A stretch of 26,044 nucleotides of DNA, from contig CAMLNA010000054.1 in the NCBI GenBank assembly GCA_946481025.1, forward strand, positions 1 through 26,044, in the 5' to 3' direction. This DNA comes from an uncultured Rivibacter sp. Lineage in GTDB: Bacteria; Pseudomonadota; Gammaproteobacteria; Burkholderiales; Burkholderiaceae. Shown here piece by piece: positions 1 through 11,630 of this stretch (positions are counted from its first letter, which is position 1; each line of letters begins with the position of its first letter). The notes beneath the pieces are model-generated. The model was not told the DNA's origin, made no database searches, and saw only the letters and a list, made by a program, of their open reading frames with translations. The translations under genes and the position numbers were made by a program.

Positions 1-1007
<1,007 letters not shown>

Positions 1008-1012
1008 GCCTG

Positions 1013-1609
1013 ATGCAGCTGCGGCCCTACGCACCCGCCGACGCCGCCGCGCTGGACGAGGTGTGCATCCGCACCGGCCAGCACGGCGGCGACGCCAGCC
1101 GCCTCTATGAACAGCCGGAGTTGCTGTGCGACCTGTACCTGCGCCCCTACCTGGCGCTCGAGCCGGCACTGGCCTTCGTGGCGGTGCAAGGCGGCGACCC
1201 GCTCGGCTACGCCGTCGGCACCGCCGACACGCTGGCCTTCGCCGCCCGCTGCGAAAGCCACTGGTGGCCGGCCCTGCGCGCGCGGCACGCGGCGCCGGCC
1301 GACGACGACAACAGCCCCGACGCCCAGCTGCGGCGTCGCCTGCATCAGGGGCTCGGGTTGGAAACCCTGCCGTTCCTGCGCGACCACCCCGCGCATCTGC
1401 ACATCGACCTGCTGCCCCAGGCTCAAGGCCACGGCATGGGCCGCCTGCTCATGGAGCGCCTGCTCGCCGCCTTGCGCGAGCGCGGCACGGCCGGTGTGCA
1501 CCTGGGCGTGTCAGGCCTCAACGAGCGCGCCAAGGCCTTCTATCGACGCCTGGGCTTCGATACCCTGCTGCCGCAACCCTGGGGCGAATGGATGGGACTG
1601 CGGCTGTAG
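1013..1609 (+). CDS. GNAT-family N-acetyltransferase, O-GlcNAcase HAT-like subgroup
   Basis: Predicted cytoplasmic acetyl-CoA-dependent acyltransferase of 198 residues; the substrate is unknown. The N-terminus (LRPYAPADAAALDEVCIRTG, then a DASRLYEQPELL stretch and PYLALEP) matches the GNAT subgroup related to the C-terminal acetyltransferase-like domain of O-GlcNAcase. The acetyl-CoA-binding motif A is recognisable as HIDLLPQAQGHGMGRLLMERLL. The C-terminal GNAT motif follows as GVSGLNERAKAFYRRLGF. I chose the ATG at 1013, 5 bp after the recQ stop; a TTG two codons upstream is an alternative. A longer open frame upstream is only the recQ shadow. The close spacing suggests translation from the recQ message. 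Confidence 0.88.
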   Translation: MQLRPYAPADAAALDEVCIRTGQHGGDASRLYEQPELLCDLYLRPYLALEPALAFVAVQGGDPLGYAVGTADTLAFAARCESHWWPALRARHAAPADDDNSPDAQLRRRLHQGLGLETLPFLRDHPAHLHIDLLPQAQGHGMGRLLMERLLAALRERGTAGVHLGVSGLNERAKAFYRRLGFDTLLPQPWGEWMGLRL

Positions 1610-1706
1610 TCGCCGGCCGACGTGCCTTGCCGTGCTGCACTGACCTCCCGCGGCCGGCCCGGCTCCTAGCATGGCCAGTGTCGCGGCACGTCAGCCAGGA
1701 GTCCCT

Positions 1707-2198
1707 ATGGAAGTCGAATCCCAACGCAGCGAAGCGCTCGGCCGGGTGGCCGAAATGATCGAGGACATCCGGGTGGGCATGGTCACCACGGTGGACGAGC
1801 ACCTGCGGCTCGTGAGCCGGCCGATGAGCGTGCTGCGCATCGACGCCAGCGCCGACCTCTGGTTCTTCACCAACGCCGCATCGGCCAAGGCGCACCAGCT
1901 GTCCCAGGTGAACGTGAGCTTCGCCGATGCCGGCAAGTCCAGTTTCGTGTCGGTGTTCGGCCGCGGCGAGCTGGTCTACGACCGCGAGCTGGTGCACGAG
2001 CTCTGGAGCCCGATGGCCAAGCCCTGGTTCCCGCTGGGCCCGGACGATCCGGACCTCGTGCTGCTGCACGTCATCACCGAAGGCGCCGAGTACTGGGACG
2101 CCGCGTCCAGCAAGATCGTGCGAGCGCTGGCCACCGCCGCCTCCATCGTGAGCGGCCGCCCGGTGGGCATGGGCGACCACGGCAAGCTCAACGCCTGA
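1707..2198 (+). CDS. Pyridoxamine 5'-phosphate oxidase-like protein, general stress protein 26 family
   Basis: A 163-residue split-barrel flavin-binding-type protein of the general stress 26 (COG3871) kind. These are small cytoplasmic proteins that bind FMN, FAD or F420 and whose reactions are mostly undefined. Visible family features are the MVTTVDEHLRLVSRPM strand pair, the DLWFFTNAASAKAHQL segment (the usual LWF(F/L)T.. core) and a later YWDAASSKI stretch typical of this subgroup. The ATG at 1707 has an AGGAG ribosome-binding site at 1697-1701. An upstream in-frame ATG at 1671 lacks such a site and would add 12 low-similarity residues. It stands apart from the GNAT gene by about 97 bp and is likely transcribed separately. 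Confidence 0.87.
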   Translation: MEVESQRSEALGRVAEMIEDIRVGMVTTVDEHLRLVSRPMSVLRIDASADLWFFTNAASAKAHQLSQVNVSFADAGKSSFVSVFGRGELVYDRELVHELWSPMAKPWFPLGPDDPDLVLLHVITEGAEYWDAASSKIVRALATAASIVSGRPVGMGDHGKLNA

Positions 2199-2208
2199 GC
2201 CGGGCGCC

Positions 2209-2616
2209 TCAGGGCAACACCGTCACCGCGACCGGCGCGCTGTCGGCTGCATTGCCGGCGAAGTCGAAAGCCCGCGCGAAATAGCGCACGCTGCCGGTCG
2301 CGCTGGCGGGCACGGTGGTGATCCATTCGTAGGGCGAACAGCAGTCGGTGGCCAGCCGGGTGATGCCGCCGCTGCTTTCGACGCGGAAGAACATGACGAC
2401 GTCCACGCCGCTGTCGGCGTCGCTGGCGGCCGCCACCAATGCCACCTGCTGCCCGGGCGCGGCGCTGCCGGGGTTCACCGCGATGGAGACGTCGGGAGGC
2501 CAGTCGTCGTCGTCCCAGTAGCCGCCGACGTAGATGCCGCCGCCGCAGGCGGTCACGGACATCGCGAATGCCGCGAGGCCGATACGCCAGGAACCCGGTC
2601 GCCAAGGCTGCCACAT
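2209..2616 (-). CDS. Small predicted lipoprotein with Ig-like fold
   Basis: A 135-residue hypothetical protein. The N-terminus has positive and tryptophan residues, a hydrophobic stretch (IGLAAFAMSVTA) and then Cys in the context VTAC, which fits a lipobox, so it is probably an exported lipoprotein. After a Gly/Asp-rich linker (YWDDDDWPPD) the rest resembles a bacterial Ig-like domain: strand-rich, with PGQQVALVAAASDADSGVDVV and a closing FDFAGNAADSAPVAVTVLP. I do not recognise a specific function. It lies tail-to-tail with the PNPOx-like gene (10 bp between stops) and divergent from uvrA. The domain call is by pattern only. Confidence 0.72.
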   Translation of the reverse strand: MWQPWRPGSWRIGLAAFAMSVTACGGGIYVGGYWDDDDWPPDVSIAVNPGSAAPGQQVALVAAASDADSGVDVVMFFRVESSGGITRLATDCCSPYEWITTVPASATGSVRYFARAFDFAGNAADSAPVAVTVLP

Positions 2617-2788
2617 GGTGGCGTGATGCTAGGCCCGCGACCGCCGCCCGCGCAAGCGGGACGGGCCCTCGATGGAGGCTCCTGCCGCCACGGTGTCAGG
2701 GGGTGCTGGCTCCTGAAAGCGCTCGCTGGTTATCATGGCCGGTTGCCTTCTTGGCGCCTCCTGGCACCTCTTCCGGTCGATCTTTCCC

Positions 2789-5728
<2,940 letters not shown>

Positions 5729-5753
5729 AGAGGCGGCGGTGAGTGCATAGACT

Positions 5754-5784
5754 GCGGCCCCAATCGTCACACCCGAGGGGCCGC
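5754..5784 (+). promoter_or_regulatory. Inverted repeat covering the ribosome-binding site of the next gene
   Basis: GCGGCCCC (5754-5761) is perfectly complementary to GGGGCCGC (5777-5784), with a 15-nt loop between. The right arm includes most of the GAGGGG Shine-Dalgarno (5775-5780) and ends two bases before the TTG start at 5787. If the RNA folds this way the ribosome-binding site is masked. The repeat is seen directly; the regulatory role is inference. Confidence 0.4.
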
Positions 5785-5786
5785 CG

Positions 5787-6410
5787 TTGACCACCACCAC
5801 CATCGACTACTACTTCGCGCCGCAGTCGCCCTGGAGCTGCCTGGGCCACCAGCGCCTGAGCGACATCGCCTCTGCGCATGGCGCGAGCGTGCGGCTGCAT
5901 GTCATGGACCTGGGCCAGGTCTTCCCCGTCTCCGGCGGGCTGCCCCTGGCGAAGCGGGCGCCGCAGCGCCAGGCCTATCGCCTGGTGGAGCTCGAGCGCT
6001 TCAGCCGCTGGCTCGGCGTGCCGCTGAATCCTCAGCCGAAGTTCTTCCCGGTGCCGCCCGACGACGCTGCGCGGCTCGTCCTGGCGGTCGACATGGCCGA
6101 CGGCACCGGGGCGGCCATGAAGCTGGCCGGCGCGGTGATGCGCGCCGTGTGGACCGAGGAACGCAACATTGCGGACCCGGTGACGCTGGGCGCGCTGCTT
6201 GCCGAACAGGGCCTGGCCGCGGCAAGGCTCGACGACGCGCAATCGCCTGCAGTGCAGGCCCGCTACGAAGCCGACACCCGGCGCGCCATCGAGGCCGGCG
6301 TGTTCGGTGCCCCGAGCTACCTGATCGACGGCGAGATGTTCTGGGGCCAGGACCGGCTCGACTTCGTCGAGCGCCGGCTGAAGCAACTGCAGCAGCAAAG
6401 GGAGCAATGA
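5787..6410 (+). CDS. 2-hydroxychromene-2-carboxylate isomerase-like protein (DsbA-fold, GST kappa-like)
   Basis: A 207-residue thioredoxin/DsbA-fold protein of the HCCA isomerase family. Characterised members are glutathione-dependent enzymes of naphthalene-type ring degradation, but many are of unknown substrate. The N-terminus IDYYFAPQSPWSCLGHQRL is the family's first strand and active-site turn (Ser/Pro-Trp in place of a CxxC pair). The C-terminal half has GVFGAPSYLIDGEMFWGQDRLDFVE, the cis-proline and substrate-loop signature. The start is TTG at 5787, chosen for the GAGGGG site at 5775-5780 and the exact fit to the family N-terminus; no ATG fits. It is followed with overlap or a 2-bp gap by the dienelactone hydrolase gene, so the two are probably one transcript. 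Confidence 0.88.
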   Translation: MTTTTIDYYFAPQSPWSCLGHQRLSDIASAHGASVRLHVMDLGQVFPVSGGLPLAKRAPQRQAYRLVELERFSRWLGVPLNPQPKFFPVPPDDAARLVLAVDMADGTGAAMKLAGAVMRAVWTEERNIADPVTLGALLAEQGLAAARLDDAQSPAVQARYEADTRRAIEAGVFGAPSYLIDGEMFWGQDRLDFVERRLKQLQQQREQ

Positions 6411-6412
6411 CC

Positions 6413-7090
6413 ATGGGCACGATGATCGAACTCGAAGCCGCCGACGGCCACCGCTTCGGCGCCTACCTGGCAGCGCCCGAGGGCGCACCCCGAGGCGGGC
6501 TGGTGGTGGTGCAGGAGATCTTCGGCGTCAACTCGCACATCCGCTCGGTGGCCGACGGCTATGCCCGTGACGGCTACCTCGTCATCGCGCCGGCGCTGTT
6601 CGACCGCGCCGAGCGCGGCGTGGAGCTCGGCTACGGCGGGGCCGACATGGAACGCGGCCGCGCACTGAAGGCCGCCGCGGCCGGCCAGGAGACGACGGAG
6701 CCGCTGCTCGACATCACCGCGGCCATCGAACAGATCGAGCCCGCCGGTCGGGTGGGCATCGTCGGCTACTGCTGGGGCGGCTATGTGGCCTGGCTGGCCG
6801 CGGCCCGGCTGCCAGGGCTCGCCGCCGCGGTGAGCTACTACGGCGGCGGCATGCAGGAGGCGGCCCAACTGCAGCCCCTGTGCCCGGTGCTGGCGCACTT
6901 CGGCGAAAGCGATGCGCACATCCCGGCCGCGCGCGTGCGCCAGTTCTCCGCCGCGCGGCCCGAGGTGGAGGTGCACCTGTACGACGCCGGCCACGGCTTC
7001 AACTGCGACCAGCGAGGCTCCTACGACGAAGCGGCAGCCCGGCTGGCGCGCGAACGCACGCTGGCCTTCCTGCACGCGCACGTGGGGTGA
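6413..7090 (+). CDS. Dienelactone hydrolase family protein
   Basis: An alpha/beta-hydrolase of 225 residues in the dienelactone hydrolase family (carboxymethylenebutenolidase type), cytoplasmic, acting on lactones or esters. The Cys-Asp-His triad is visible: Cys120 in [10 protein letters not shown], Asp167 in FGESDAHIP and His194 in [10 protein letters not shown]. The length matches the family. The start could be ATG 6407, which overlaps the previous stop as ATGA. I prefer ATG 6413 because the AAAGGGAG site at 6397-6404 is then 8 nt away instead of 2. The pairing with a 2-hydroxychromene-carboxylate isomerase-like gene suggests aromatic-compound catabolism or detoxification, but no other pathway genes are present, so the substrate stays open. 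Confidence 0.92.
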   Translation: MGTMIELEAADGHRFGAYLAAPEGAPRGGLVVVQEIFGVNSHIRSVADGYARDGYLVIAPALFDRAERGVELGYGGADMERGRALKAAAAGQETTEPLLDITAAIEQIEPAGRVGIVGYCWGGYVAWLAAARLPGLAAAVSYYGGGMQEAAQLQPLCPVLAHFGESDAHIPAARVRQFSAARPEVEVHLYDAGHGFNCDQRGSYDEAAARLARERTLAFLHAHVG

Positions 7091-7095
7091 AGCCG

Positions 7096-7953
7096 ATGCG
7101 CCGCCTGATCGCCGGGGTGCTGGCCGCTTTGCTCGGCGCAGCTGCCGCCGAGCCCTACCGCGGCCCGCTGTTCGACGCGCACCTGCACTACAACGACGAG
7201 GCCTGGAGCCAGCACGGCCTGCCCGACGCGCTGGGCCGCATGCAGCGCAGCGGCGTGCGCGCCGTCGTGGCCAACAGCCGGCCCAACGACGGCACCCGCA
7301 CGCTGGCCACGGCCCGCGCCGAAACGGCGGCCGCCGGCGTCGCCGTGGTGCCCTTCGTGCGGCTGTACCGCAACCGCGCCGACTACACCGGCTGGTTCGC
7401 CGACCCGAGCATCGTGACCATGGTCGAGACCGAGCTCGCGCGCGGCACGCCGGCGGGGCCCTATCGCGGGCTGGGCGAGTTCCACCTCTACGACAGCGCC
7501 AACGCCGACGGGCCCACCGCGCGCCGGCTGATGCAGCTGGCGCAGCAGCGCGGGCTCGCCGTGCTGGCGCACGTGGACGACGTGGCCATCGACAAGCTGA
7601 TGGCGCACGCGCCCAGGGCGCGCCTCATCTGGGCCCACACCGGCATCGGCGGCGTGCCGGTCGCGCGCGTACGCGAGCTGCTGGCGAGGTATCCGCTGCT
7701 GCTGGGCGAGCTGTCCTATCGCCCCGGGCTCACCGAAGGCGGCCGGCTGAGCGATGAATGGCGCACCCTCTTCACCGAGCAGCCGCAGCGTTTCCTGATC
7801 GGTTCGGACACCTGGATCAACGGGCGCTGGCAGGGCTACGAGGGGCTGATGCAGGACGCGCGCGAATGGCTCGGCGAGCTGCCGCCGGAGGTGGCCCGAC
7901 GCATCGCATGGGACAACGGCGCCGAACTCTTCGGGCTGCCCGCGCCGCGCTGA
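7096..7953 (+). CDS. Exported amidohydrolase-2 family protein
   Basis: A 285-residue TIM-barrel metal-dependent hydrolase. It begins with a Sec-type signal ([20 protein letters not shown]; cleavage likely after AAA), so the enzyme is predicted to be periplasmic. Metal-site motifs are visible: DAHLHYNDE at the first strand, LAHVDD and IWAHTGIGG in the middle, and GSDTW late in the barrel. The substrate cannot be told. The ATG at 7096 is chosen because it starts the signal peptide; a GTG at 7087 overlapping the upstream stop is possible. It is 5 bp behind the dienelactone hydrolase gene and so likely the third gene of that operon. Confidence 0.86.
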   Translation: MRRLIAGVLAALLGAAAAEPYRGPLFDAHLHYNDEAWSQHGLPDALGRMQRSGVRAVVANSRPNDGTRTLATARAETAAAGVAVVPFVRLYRNRADYTGWFADPSIVTMVETELARGTPAGPYRGLGEFHLYDSANADGPTARRLMQLAQQRGLAVLAHVDDVAIDKLMAHAPRARLIWAHTGIGGVPVARVRELLARYPLLLGELSYRPGLTEGGRLSDEWRTLFTEQPQRFLIGSDTWINGRWQGYEGLMQDAREWLGELPPEVARRIAWDNGAELFGLPAPR

Positions 7954-7978
7954 ACCGCGCGGTATTGCGGGGCGGTAG

Positions 7979-8003
7979 CGGTTTGCCCTGCTGCGGCAAG
8001 CCG
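7979..8003 (+). terminator. Possible hairpin terminator after the three-gene run
   Basis: CGGTTTGCC (7979-7987) pairs with GGCAAGCCG (7995-8003), with one G-T wobble and a 7-nt loop. There is no U-tract after it, so termination is uncertain. It lies between the amidohydrolase stop and the sensor kinase start. Confidence 0.3.
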
Positions 8004-8017
8004 GGGCCTCGCTGAGA

Positions 8018-10846
8018 ATGCCCGGTCCTGTCTCTGCCACCGAAGCGATGCACCCGCCCGTCCCGGTCCCCGCCAACGAGTCCTCGCGACTGGACGTCCT
8101 GCACAGCCTCGACATCCTGGACTCGGAGCCTGAGCAGAGCTTCGACGGGCTCGCCGAATGCGCCGCGCGGCTGCTCGGCTGCAGCGCCGCCTTCGTGACG
8201 CTCATCGACGTCGACAGACAGTGGATCAAGGCCGGCTTCGGCGGCCCCGACCGCGTGGACTACCCGCGCGAGATCACCTTCTGCGCCCATGCGGTGGCGC
8301 AAGGCGCGCTGCTCGAGGTGCCCGACGCGCGCGACGACGGGCGTTTTGCGAACAACCCGCTGGTCGCCGGCGAGCCGTTCGTGCGCTTCTATGCCGGCGA
8401 GCCGCTCCTGGTGGACGGCAGTGCCGTCGGCACGCTGTGCGTCATCGACCCGAAGCCCCGCCGGCTGAGCGAGGCGGACCGGCGCTCGCTGCAGCTGCTC
8501 GCGCGCGCCGCCGCAGAACTGCTGGTGAACCGCCGGCTGCTGCGGCGCCACCAGGCCGAGCAGCAGCGCCTGCTCGACTTTGCGCGCGCATCGGGCGACT
8601 GGATGTGGGAAACCGATGCGCACGGCCGCTACCAGTGGATCTCCGGCGCCTTCGAACCCATCACCGGCCTGCCGCCGACCTCGCTGATCGGCGAGCCGAT
8701 CGCCGACGCGCCGCTGCTCAACGCCGAAGGCCTGCCGGCCGGCGGCAGCCTGCACGAGCTGCTCGCTCGCGCGCAGCCGTTTTCGAGGGCGCTCACCGAA
8801 AAGCCCACGCCCCGCGGGCGGCTGGTGGTGTCGCGCAGCGCCGTGCCGGTGCTGGACGCGCGCGGCCGGCTGGCAGGCTGGCGCGGCACCGCGCGCGACA
8901 TGACCGCGCGCATCGCCGCGGCGGCCGGCCACCGCGCACGCGACGAGCTGCTGCATCGGCTGATGGCGCAGGCGCCAGGCGTGATGTTCCAGTACCAGCG
9001 CCAACCGGACGGTCGTGCCAGCTTCCCGTTCGTCAGCGAGCGCATCCAGGAGCTGGTGGGTGTCGCGGCGGCCGAGGTGCTGGCCGACCCGGGGCGGGCC
9101 TTCGGCATGATCCACGAGGCCGACCTGCCCGCCGTGCTGGACGCCATCGCCGCGTCCGAACGCGACCTGCGCCCGGCACGCTACGAGCAGCGCGTCTGCC
9201 TGGCCGCAGGGCAGCAGCGCTGGCTGGAGACACGGGCCACGCCCGAACGGCTGGCCGACGGCAGCACGCTGTGGCACGGCTTCATCACCGACGTGACCGA
9301 GCGCAAGGAGACCGAAGAGGCGCTGCGCCAGTCGGAACAGCGCTGGAACCTGGCGGCTGCGGCGGCCGGCATCGGCATCGGGCTGCTGGACCTGGCCACG
9401 CAGGCGGTGCAGTTCGACGCACAGGCCAACGCCAACCATGGACTGCCGCACCCGCAGCCGCACTTCACCTTCAACGACTGGCTCGCCCACATCCACCCCG
9501 AGGATCGCGGCGCCGCCGAGGCTGCGGTGCTGCGCGCGGTGCAGCAGTGCAGCACGCTGGAGGCGCGCTACCGCATCCGGCGCGCCGATGGCACGCCCCG
9601 CTGGCTCGAGTTCCTGGCGCAGGTGCAGTGCGACGACGACGGCGAGCCGACCCACCTGATCGGCACCTGCCGCGACGTGACGGAGCAGCTGCAGGCCGAG
9701 CAGCTGCGTCGCGACAAGCTCGAGGCCGAACGGGCAAGCCGCGCCAAGACCGCCTTCCTTTCGCGGGTGAGCCACGAGCTGCGTACGCCGCTCAACGGCA
9801 TCCTCGGCTTTGCACAGCTGATGGAGCTCGACGCCGAGCACCCGCTCGCGCCGGTGCAGCGCCAGCGCCTTTCGAGTGTGCAGCGGGCCGGCCGCCACCT
9901 GCTCGAGCTCATCAACGACGTGCTCGACCTGACGCGCATCGAACGCGAGGACTTCAGCCTGCAAGCCGAGCCGGTGGCGTTGGGAACGTCGCTGCAGGGC
10001 TGCCTCACGCTGGTGGCGCCGCTGGCCGCCACGCGCGGCATCGTGCTGGCGCCGGCGCCACCCACCACGCTGTGGGTGCAAGCCGATACGCGGGCGCTCG
10101 AGCAGGTGCTGATGAACCTGCTGTCCAACGCCATCAAGTACAACCGCGACGGCGGCCGCGTGTGGGTCACGGTCGACTCCACCGCGCGCAAGGTGACCAT
10201 CGCGGTGCATGACACCGGCCCCGGCCTCACTGCCGAGCAGCGCGGCCGCCTGTTCCAGCCGTTCGCCCGCCTGGGCGCCGAGGCGCGCCGCATCGAAGGC
10301 AGCGGGCTGGGCCTCGTGATCGCGCGCCAGCTGGTGCAGGCCCAGGGCGGCACGCTCGACGTGGAAGGTGAACCGGGGCAGGGCTGCGTGTTCCGCGTGG
10401 TGCTGCCGCGCTGCGCACCGGCGACCGCCAGCGCCGGTCCGCTGGACGAGGCACCGCCGCAGGGCCGACGCGAAGCGGCGGCGCGGCAGCTGGTCTACAT
10501 CGAGGACGAACCGCTCAACGTGGTGCTGATGCAGGAGCTGTTCCGCGCCCGGCCGCACTGGCAGCTGCGGGTGGCGTGCGATGGCCGGCAGGGCCTTGCC
10601 ATGGCACGGCAGCACGCAGTGGACTTGGTGCTGGTCGACATGAACCTGCCCGACATGAACGGACTGCAGGTGCTGCAGCGGCTGCGCGCCGACCCCGCCA
10701 CGGCGGGGCTGCGCTGCATCGCGCTGTCGGCCGACGCGATGCCGGAGCAGGTGTCGCGCGCCCTCGCCGCCGGCTTCGACGGCTACTGGACCAAGCCGAT
10801 CGACGTGCAGCGGCTGCTGCAGGAACTCGACCAGCTGCTCGCCTGA
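8018..10846 (+). CDS. Hybrid sensor histidine kinase: GAF, PAS repeats, HisKA, HATPase, receiver
   Basis: A 942-residue soluble two-component hybrid kinase without evident membrane segments. The order is: GAF domain (about 20-170, LDILDSEPEQSFDGLAECAA to GTLCVIDPKPRRLSEADRRS); three PAS or PAC units (about 185-305, 310-435, 440-560, each ending in a DMT/DVTER-type PAC motif); HisKA with SRVSHELRTPLNG and phospho-acceptor His586; HATPase with NLLSNAIKYN, DTGPGL and GSGLGLVIARQ; and a C-terminal receiver with acidic EDE, phospho-acceptor Asp874 in LVDMNLPDMNG and the KP signature. No HPt domain or partner regulator is adjacent, so the output is unknown. ATG 8018 is used; an ATG ten codons later is possible. 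It stops just before a shared terminator. Confidence 0.93.
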   Translation: MPGPVSATEAMHPPVPVPANESSRLDVLHSLDILDSEPEQSFDGLAECAARLLGCSAAFVTLIDVDRQWIKAGFGGPDRVDYPREITFCAHAVAQGALLEVPDARDDGRFANNPLVAGEPFVRFYAGEPLLVDGSAVGTLCVIDPKPRRLSEADRRSLQLLARAAAELLVNRRLLRRHQAEQQRLLDFARASGDWMWETDAHGRYQWISGAFEPITGLPPTSLIGEPIADAPLLNAEGLPAGGSLHELLARAQPFSRALTEKPTPRGRLVVSRSAVPVLDARGRLAGWRGTARDMTARIAAAAGHRARDELLHRLMAQAPGVMFQYQRQPDGRASFPFVSERIQELVGVAAAEVLADPGRAFGMIHEADLPAVLDAIAASERDLRPARYEQRVCLAAGQQRWLETRATPERLADGSTLWHGFITDVTERKETEEALRQSEQRWNLAAAAAGIGIGLLDLATQAVQFDAQANANHGLPHPQPHFTFNDWLAHIHPEDRGAAEAAVLRAVQQCSTLEARYRIRRADGTPRWLEFLAQVQCDDDGEPTHLIGTCRDVTEQLQAEQLRRDKLEAERASRAKTAFLSRVSHELRTPLNGILGFAQLMELDAEHPLAPVQRQRLSSVQRAGRHLLELINDVLDLTRIEREDFSLQAEPVALGTSLQGCLTLVAPLAATRGIVLAPAPPTTLWVQADTRALEQVLMNLLSNAIKYNRDGGRVWVTVDSTARKVTIAVHDTGPGLTAEQRGRLFQPFARLGAEARRIEGSGLGLVIARQLVQAQGGTLDVEGEPGQGCVFRVVLPRCAPATASAGPLDEAPPQGRREAAARQLVYIEDEPLNVVLMQELFRARPHWQLRVACDGRQGLAMARQHAVDLVLVDMNLPDMNGLQVLQRLRADPATAGLRCIALSADAMPEQVSRALAAGFDGYWTKPIDVQRLLQELDQLLA

Positions 10847-10850
10847 AAAA

Positions 10851-10876
10851 CAAAGGCCCGCCGAAGCGGGCCTTTG
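10851..10876. terminator. Bidirectional intrinsic terminator between convergent genes
   Basis: Perfect 11-bp stem CAAAGGCCCGC / GCGGGCCTTTG with a 4-nt loop (CGAA on +, TTCG on -). On the minus strand the loop is a stable C(UUCG)G tetraloop and the stem is followed by TTTTTC, so it is a strong terminator for the H1/SWIB gene. It also lies 4 bp after the sensor kinase stop and can serve that gene. Confidence 0.88.
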
Positions 10877-10903
10877 CAACCTTGGCAGGTTCAGCTCACC
10901 GGA

Positions 10904-11335
10904 TCACTTCAGGTGGCCGTTCACCAGCTTGGTCATCTCGAACATCGAGGCCTGGGCCTTCTTGAAGATCTCCTTCAGCTTCGCGTCGGCATTGATCATG
11001 CGCTTGTTGACGGCGTCCTGAAGCTTGTTCTTCTTGATGTATTCCCACACCTTCTTGGTGACCTCGGTGCGAGGCAGCGGCTTGTCACCCACGATGGCGG
11101 CCAGCGCGGCGCTGGGCGTCAGGGCCTTCATGAAGGCCGCGTTGGGGGTGCGCTTCTTCGCCGGAGCGGCCTTCTTGGCGGCGGCCTTCTTGGCCGGTGC
11201 CGCCTTCTTGGCAGGAGCCGCCTTCTTCGCCGGGGCTGCCTTCTTCGCAGGGGCCTTCTTGGCCGGTGCCGCCTTCTTGGCGGGGGCCTTCTTCGCCGCC
11301 GCTTTTTTCGCGGGGGCCTTCTTCGCAGTTGCCAT
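10904..11335 (-). CDS. Histone H1-like / SWIB domain fusion protein
   Basis: A 143-residue small basic protein. Residues 4-61 are Lys/Ala/Pro repeats of the AAPAKKA type, like the tails of eukaryotic H1 and betaproteobacterial H1-like proteins; they should bind DNA or RNA non-specifically. Residues 63-143 form a SWIB/MDM2 domain (TPNAAFMKALTPSAALAAIVG, VTKKVWEYIKKNKLQD, MINADAKLKEIF, MTKLVNGHLK), a fold otherwise best known from eukaryotic chromatin remodellers and chlamydial proteins. The role is probably nucleoid-associated, but it is not proven for this family. The start is ATG 11335, with GGAGAG at 11343-11348 seven bases upstream; the longer frame to 11389 adds non-homologous residues. 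Transcription ends at the hairpin at 10851-10876. Confidence 0.93.
   Translation of the reverse strand: MATAKKAPAKKAAAKKAPAKKAAPAKKAPAKKAAPAKKAAPAKKAAPAKKAAAKKAAPAKKRTPNAAFMKALTPSAALAAIVGDKPLPRTEVTKKVWEYIKKNKLQDAVNKRMINADAKLKEIFKKAQASMFEMTKLVNGHLK
11153..11326 (-). repeat. In-gene repeat coding the Lys/Ala/Pro tail
   Basis: Imperfect tandem units of about 12-21 bp (gccttcttggc[cggtgcc]-type on the + strand) encode repeating AKKAAP or AKKAP units. The tract is prone to slippage, so its length may vary between strains. Confidence 0.75.
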
Positions 11336-11630
11336 GTTGAAACTCTCCATCAAATGGTTGGTTGATGTGCCGGGCCCGGGCGAAGCCACATGAGCTTTCG
11401 TTCTCTCAGCAACCCTGCGGGGCGAATGGTACTGCCTGAGTGCTGCATTGAGAAGCAGTTTTCACTCTGAAAGCACGTATTCACGCGGGTTTGCGGGCCG
11501 TTTTGTCGTGGCGTCACATCACTCTTCGCCATCGAAGACGCGACGAGCCGTCGCTTCACGCGGAGTGCGAGCGTCGATGGCGTGCGCGCCGGTGGCCGAG
11601 ACCGCGGCGCCGCGGTATCCTGCGCGCGCC
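11336..11630. other. Divergent intergenic region
   Basis: 295 bp between two divergent genes. It must hold the promoters of the H1/SWIB gene (minus) and the PF04020-type gene (plus). The stretch 11440-11500 is clearly more AT-rich than its surroundings, which fits a promoter zone, but I could not fix -35/-10 boxes with confidence. No convincing gene was seen in it. Confidence 0.4.

Noticed and set aside
2617..2788. LexA-controlled promoter for uvrA
   Set aside because: I looked for a CTGT-N8-ACAG-type box in the leader and did not find one.
7817..10879. 1020-codon open frame on the minus strand across the sensor kinase gene
   Set aside because: Same GC-driven shadow: no recognisable domain, and it runs through a terminator and the 3' end of another gene.
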